A stretch of DNA of 64,000 nt, taken from positions 62,001 to 126,000 of the forward strand of contig NZ_JAQTXM010000004.1 of assembly GCF_028688795.1 (NCBI RefSeq), in the 5' to 3' direction. This document shows, in pieces, positions 60,386 through 64,000 of this stretch. Under the pieces are notes generated by a model that was not told the origin of the DNA, did not search any database, and saw nothing but the letters and a program-made list of their open reading frames with translations. The number at the start of each line of letters is the position of its first letter. Position 1 is the stretch's first letter. Both the position numbers and the translations under genes were made by a program. The DNA comes from Rhodoferax sp. Lineage in GTDB: Bacteria; Pseudomonadota; Gammaproteobacteria; Burkholderiales; Burkholderiaceae_C.

Positions 60386-60935
60386 TATTTCTTTTTTGTT
60401 AGGTTTTTGTCTAAACTTAAGCTAAAAGCTAAAATAAGCTGTTTTACAGCTTTTCTCTTCTTTTGTCTTGTTTAGTGTTAATCTTGAAAATAAGGTAAAG
60501 GTTAATCGGGTTTGACTATGCTGTCAAACCCTTAAGTGTAAAAGGTCTCTTAATCGCAAAACCACCTGCGTGGTTTTAACGAGCTCACTGCTCGTTCGCT
60601 CTAGCGACAGCATAAAAGCTCACAGAGCAGTCTCTGTGAGCAGTGTTTCTGGTTTCTTCTTCAAACAAACAAATACCTGATTATACCCCTGTAGACTGGG
60701 GTATAGTTCATTTTGCTAATATATAAAGATAATAAACCCTTACCCATTTATACGTAGTATTTTACTATTCTTTATTAGTATTACTAGGTGCTGGTTCTCA
60801 ATTCATATATACAGTGCTGATCTTTTTTAACATACGTACATCTATGTATGATACCTACCTAAAAATATAAAGAAATCATGACCTAAATTCTGTGTACTCG
60901 ACCCAAATAACCACAACCCACCTAACAGGTACCCC
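60386..60935 (+). other. Long non-coding region: hairpin array, then AT-rich stretch
   Basis: About 550 bases with no gene. Hairpins in order: 60436-60452 (AAGCTGT/ACAGCTT), 60508-60531 (GGGTTTGAC/GTCAAACCC), 60558-60577 (AAAACCAC/GTGGTTTT), 60578-60596 (AACGAGC/GCTCGTT), 60596-60607 (TCGCT/AGCGA) and 60618-60641 (10-bp GCTCACAGAG/CTCTGTGAGC). From 60660 to 60880 it is very AT-rich. AGTATTACTA (60777-60786) resembles the early box and may be the nrdA promoter. Candidate replication origin, multi-terminator or structured RNA. Confidence 0.5.
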
Positions 60936-63200
60936 ATGAAGATTATCAAGCGTGATGGCTCCTCTGAAGACTTTGACTTCTCTAAGATTGAACGACTCAA
61001 CGAGTATGCTACCAAAGACCTCAACGTAGACCTCTCCTTGCTACGCAGCCAAATCAAGTTCTTGGTGTATGATGGCATGTCCACCCAAGAAATCTTCCAA
61101 GCACAGATCAAGGCAGCTTCTGGCCTCATCTCTCAAGAGAACCCTGACTTCACCTTTGTAGCGGCCCGCTACCTCCTGGCAGACACCTTCAAGCAAGTCA
61201 CAGGTCATTCCACCTACAACCACCTGTCTACTTGTATCGCCTACGGCATCGAAACAGGTCGTTACACCGACAAGCTCAGCACGTTGTTTGATCTGGATCT
61301 TCTGGATGCCATGATCGATTACGACAATGACTTCCTGTTCGATTATTACGGCCTCCAGAACGTCGTAGACCGCTACCTGATGCGTGACCCTTCAGGCAAG
61401 CTCTTTGAGCTGCCACAGCACTTTTTCATGCGTGTAGCGATGGGTTTGTGTTTGAACGAGAAAGACCCCACCTCCATGGCAGCACAGTTCTACAAACTGC
61501 TGTCTTCGTTTGACTACATGGCCAGTACGCCAACCTTGTTTAACTCGGGCACCAATCACAGCCAACTGTCGTCGTGCTACCTGAACACCGTCAATGACCA
61601 GATCAGTGCGGACGGTGTCGACCACCGCTACGCTTCCATCTTTGGCACCATTGAAGAGTCTGCTCGTCTGTCCAAGTACGCCGGCGGCATTGGTACGGAC
61701 TGGACCCGTGTGCGAGGCGCAGGCAGCGCCATTGCGTCGACCAATGGCAAGTCCTCCGGTGTGATTCCTTACCTGAAGATTTACAACGACACTGCAGTCG
61801 GTGTGAACCAAGGTGGTCGACGCAAGGGAAGCTTTGCACCCTACCTTGAAGTGTGGCACCCTGACTTCTGGGACTTCTGTGAGATCAAGAAAGAATTCGG
61901 TGATGACCGCCTGCGTGCCCATGACATCTTCCCTGCGGCTTGGGTAGCTGATTTGTTCATGGAACGTGTGGAACAAAACGGCCTCTGGAGCGAATTCCAA
62001 CCACATCTGTACCCTGAGCTGCATGAGCTGCATGGAGCGGCTTTTAAAGACCGCTACGAGCAGTTAGAGCGTGAAGGCAAGGCCTATAAGCAACGACCAG
62101 CAACTGACGTCTGGAAGCGCATCCTGACCAACTTGTTTGAGACAGGTCATCCTTGGATCACTTTCAAGGACGAATGCAACCGCCGTAATCCTCAAGACCA
62201 CGTGGGCGTTATCCACAGCTCCAATCTCTGTACTGAAATTACACTGAATACTTCGGACACAGAGACCGCAGTTTGTAACCTGGGCTCTGTCAACCTGTCC
62301 AAGCACATTCACAACGGCAAGATCAATGAAGCCAAATTGCAGCACACTGTCAAGCTGGCAGTACGGATGCTGGACAACGTCATTGACTTGAACTACTACC
62401 CTTCTGACCGGGCTAAAACGTCTAACCTCAAGCACCGCCCTGTGGGCCTTGGCCTCATGGGTGAGACTGAAGCCAAGGTCGCTTGTGGGATCGCTTTTGA
62501 CAGCGATGAGGGTGTGGTCTTCTCTGACTACGCCATGGAGCTGATCAGCTACTATGCCATCACGGCCTCCATGGAGCTGGTAACGCAACACGGTCGCAAG
62601 CCTTACGATTCGTTCGAAGGATCGAAATGGTCTAAGGGTATCCTTCCGATTCACACCGCTGTGATTCGCCAAACTTCTCTTGGAAAAGAAACGTGGAATG
62701 CCTTGGCAGATGCCATTATCTACAACGGCATTCGAAACAGCAACTTGATGGCAATTGCACCGACTGCCACCATTTCTACCATCACCGGCACGACCCCTTG
62801 CATTGAGCCGATCTTTGAGATTGAGCGCAGTGAAAAGAACATGAGTGGTCAGTTCAAGGTGGTGGACCCTTGCGTGAAGTACCGTCGTCCTGATTTGCTC
62901 AAGACCGTGTGGGAGATTGATCCTATTTGGATTCTGAAGAGTGCAGCTGTTCGCCAGAAATGGATTGATCAGTCTCAGTCAGTCAACATCTTTGTCAAGC
63001 AAGGCACAAAGGGTCGTGACCTGGCCACCATCTACATGACTGCGTGGAAGTTTGGTCTGAAGACGACCTACTATCTGCGCGGCCAGACCAAGACCAAAGA
63101 GACCCCGAAGCCTGTTGTGGTACAACCCACACCTTCAGTGCTGGAGGAAGAAGTCAAGTTCTGTTCGCTCGATAACCCAGATTGTGAATCGTGTCAGTAA
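60936..63200 (+). CDS. nrdA: Ribonucleoside-diphosphate reductase, alpha subunit (class Ia)
   Basis: Reduces NDPs to dNDPs. The N-terminal 90 residues are an ATP-cone (MKIIKRDGSSEDFDFSKIER), the allosteric activity site. Active-site residues: C214 in LSSCYLNT; NLCTEITLNT near 430 with the Cys and Glu; CNLGSVN about 20 later with the partner Cys; Tyr pair in KTTYYLRGQ near 705; C750 and C753 at the C-terminus for thioredoxin exchange. 754 residues, as E. coli NrdA. There is no intein. The ATG has no strong ribosome site (only ACAGGTACCCC). Operon with nrdB. Confidence 0.97.
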   Translation: MKIIKRDGSSEDFDFSKIERLNEYATKDLNVDLSLLRSQIKFLVYDGMSTQEIFQAQIKAASGLISQENPDFTFVAARYLLADTFKQVTGHSTYNHLSTCIAYGIETGRYTDKLSTLFDLDLLDAMIDYDNDFLFDYYGLQNVVDRYLMRDPSGKLFELPQHFFMRVAMGLCLNEKDPTSMAAQFYKLLSSFDYMASTPTLFNSGTNHSQLSSCYLNTVNDQISADGVDHRYASIFGTIEESARLSKYAGGIGTDWTRVRGAGSAIASTNGKSSGVIPYLKIYNDTAVGVNQGGRRKGSFAPYLEVWHPDFWDFCEIKKEFGDDRLRAHDIFPAAWVADLFMERVEQNGLWSEFQPHLYPELHELHGAAFKDRYEQLEREGKAYKQRPATDVWKRILTNLFETGHPWITFKDECNRRNPQDHVGVIHSSNLCTEITLNTSDTETAVCNLGSVNLSKHIHNGKINEAKLQHTVKLAVRMLDNVIDLNYYPSDRAKTSNLKHRPVGLGLMGETEAKVACGIAFDSDEGVVFSDYAMELISYYAITASMELVTQHGRKPYDSFEGSKWSKGILPIHTAVIRQTSLGKETWNALADAIIYNGIRNSNLMAIAPTATISTITGTTPCIEPIFEIERSEKNMSGQFKVVDPCVKYRRPDLLKTVWEIDPIWILKSAAVRQKWIDQSQSVNIFVKQGTKGRDLATIYMTAWKFGLKTTYYLRGQTKTKETPKPVVVQPTPSVLEEEVKFCSLDNPDCESCQ

Positions 63201-63258
63201 CCACTCACAAAGGCCGTTTAAAGCCACTGTGAGCGCGTAAAACACACCGACAGCATAA

Positions 63259-63278
63259 TGGCAGCCATTGGGCTGCCA
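63259..63278 (+). terminator. Hairpin between nrdA and nrdB
   Basis: TGGCAGCC (63259-63266), loop ATTG, GGCTGCCA (63271-63278), preceded by CAGCATAA but not followed by TTATG. Possibly an attenuator setting the NrdA:NrdB ratio. Confidence 0.55.
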
Positions 63279-63298
63279 AATCGTTTTAAGGACCTCTA

Positions 63299-64000
63299 AT
63301 GACAAGCAGTACCCATATCACCAATCGCCGCCGGATTGCCTTTGGTGCCAAAGACGAGCTGATGAATATGTCTCGCACCAAGTACCAGTGGGCAACAGAG
63401 ATTTATGACCGCATGGAGGCCAACACCTGGTTTCCTAAGTCGATCCCCTTGGGCGATGACCGCGTCATGTACCGCAGTGGCGCATTGAACGAGCGCGAGC
63501 GCAATGCGTTTGACAAAGCCCTGGCATTCGTCTCCAACCTGGACGGCATTCAGTTTAACAACCTGATCCACAACATCGGCCAGCACATCACTGCGCCTGA
63601 AGTCAGCCTGGCAATCGCACGACAAGCTTCTGAAGAGGGTGTACACGTGCGCAGCTACCAGTTCATGATTGAAGCGGTCTCGCTTGATCCTGAATCGGTG
63701 TACATGATGTTCGAGCGAGACGGTATGCTCGCCAAGAAAAACGAATTCATCATGCGCAGCTCTTCAGTGCTAAAAGATGATCCGACTCCAGAGAACTTTG
63801 CTCGTGCAATTGTTGGCAACGTCATCTTGGAAGGCATCTACTTCTATTCGGCGTTCCTGGTGTTCTACACCTTGGCACGCAACGGCAAGATGTTGGCCTC
63901 TGCTGACATGATCAAGTACATCAATCGTGATGAAGGTGAGACCCATCTCGATCTTTTCACGAACATGCACCATGCGTTCAAGGCAGAAAACCCTGAGCTT
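63299..64000 (+). CDS. nrdB: Ribonucleoside-diphosphate reductase, beta subunit (cut by window end)
   Basis: The first 234 residues are visible and the frame runs out of the window. It houses the di-iron site and tyrosyl radical that NrdA needs. Ligands: D82 (SNLDGIQ), E113 and H116 (SEEGVHVRSY), radical Tyr120 in the expected place, E178 (LEGIYFY), then E212 and H216 in NRDEGETHL. In most NrdB proteins the last two are three apart (ExxH); here they are four apart. AAGGACCTCTA precedes the ATG. Placement right after nrdA supports the call. Confidence 0.95.
   Translation, partial: MTSSTHITNRRRIAFGAKDELMNMSRTKYQWATEIYDRMEANTWFPKSIPLGDDRVMYRSGALNERERNAFDKALAFVSNLDGIQFNNLIHNIGQHITAPEVSLAIARQASEEGVHVRSYQFMIEAVSLDPESVYMMFERDGMLAKKNEFIMRSSSVLKDDPTPENFARAIVGNVILEGIYFYSAFLVFYTLARNGKMLASADMIKYINRDEGETHLDLFTNMHHAFKAENPEL

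Noticed and set aside
60936..63200. Intein or intron in nrdA
   Set aside because: Length and motif order match normal class Ia NrdA with no insertion.

Overview
The window is part of the genome of a large (jumbo) tailed phage with a contractile-tail, phiKZ-like character. The evidence is the N-terminal part of a family B DNA polymerase, seven paralogous internal-head-type proteins carrying (S/A/G)-x-E maturation sites, several baseplate and tail genes, an array of collagen-like fibre genes, a large set of small early genes, four tRNA genes and a private nucleotide pathway (ThyX, thymidylate kinase, class Ia NrdA and NrdB). Genes are tightly packed, use AAGGA(G)-type ribosome sites, and lie in blocks separated by long perfect hairpins. 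No integrase, attachment site or other lysogeny gene is visible. The host cannot be named from the sequence; base composition and promoter style fit a Gram-negative proteobacterium.

Layout. 1-573 (-): start of DNA polymerase B. 694-7623 (+): an M48-like zinc metalloprotease with a membrane segment, a small unknown protein and internal-head paralogs P1-P3. 7676-11682 (-): a very large baseplate-type protein and a second structural protein. 11713-14379 (+): three structural-type proteins. 14458-20190 (+): paralogs P4-P7. 20301-25374 (+): four tail or baseplate structural proteins. 25434-27251 (+): a coiled-coil protein and a duplicated pair of small structural proteins. 27275-36945 (+): fibre region (Ig/collagen fibre, giant modular collagen fibre, small adaptor-type protein, abundant coiled-coil fibre, collagen-tipped fibre, fibre-assembly-type protein). 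37051-39502: thymidylate kinase, an unknown minus-strand gene and an exported SLT lysozyme. 39596-45262 (-): a tail-fibre plus chaperone pair that looks like a temperate-phage module, an SNF2-like helicase, a small gene and ThyX. 45390-60328 (+): early-type small genes, four tRNAs (Leu, Thr, Arg, Met), a roughly 350-nt non-coding stretch that is a good candidate for a structured RNA, a cyclic-phosphate-processing receiver protein, a tandemly amplified small-protein family and two HTH paralogs. 60329-60935: non-coding, hairpin-rich then AT-rich. 60936-64000 (+): nrdA and the start of nrdB.

Regulation. About two dozen perfect or near-perfect hairpins separate the transcription blocks. In at least eleven of them the 3' arm runs into TTATG(C/T), often TTATGC(C/T)GT, which resembles the TATG late promoter of phiKZ; the elements look like combined terminators and late promoters. 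Several early-type blocks have TATATTAC or CATATTAC boxes, matching the phiKZ early promoter. A third short element, TTTTTACA plus CTATA, precedes the tRNA cluster, the RNA candidate and one protein gene.

The most interesting parts are the terminator/TATG composites, the seven-member processed internal-head family with a conserved Trp-rich amphipathic helix just after the cleavage site, the tRNA / structured RNA / cREC neighbourhood, a hairpin that hides a ribosome site behind a 19-codon leader, the five-copy tandem family at 55-58 kb and the hairpin array upstream of nrdA.
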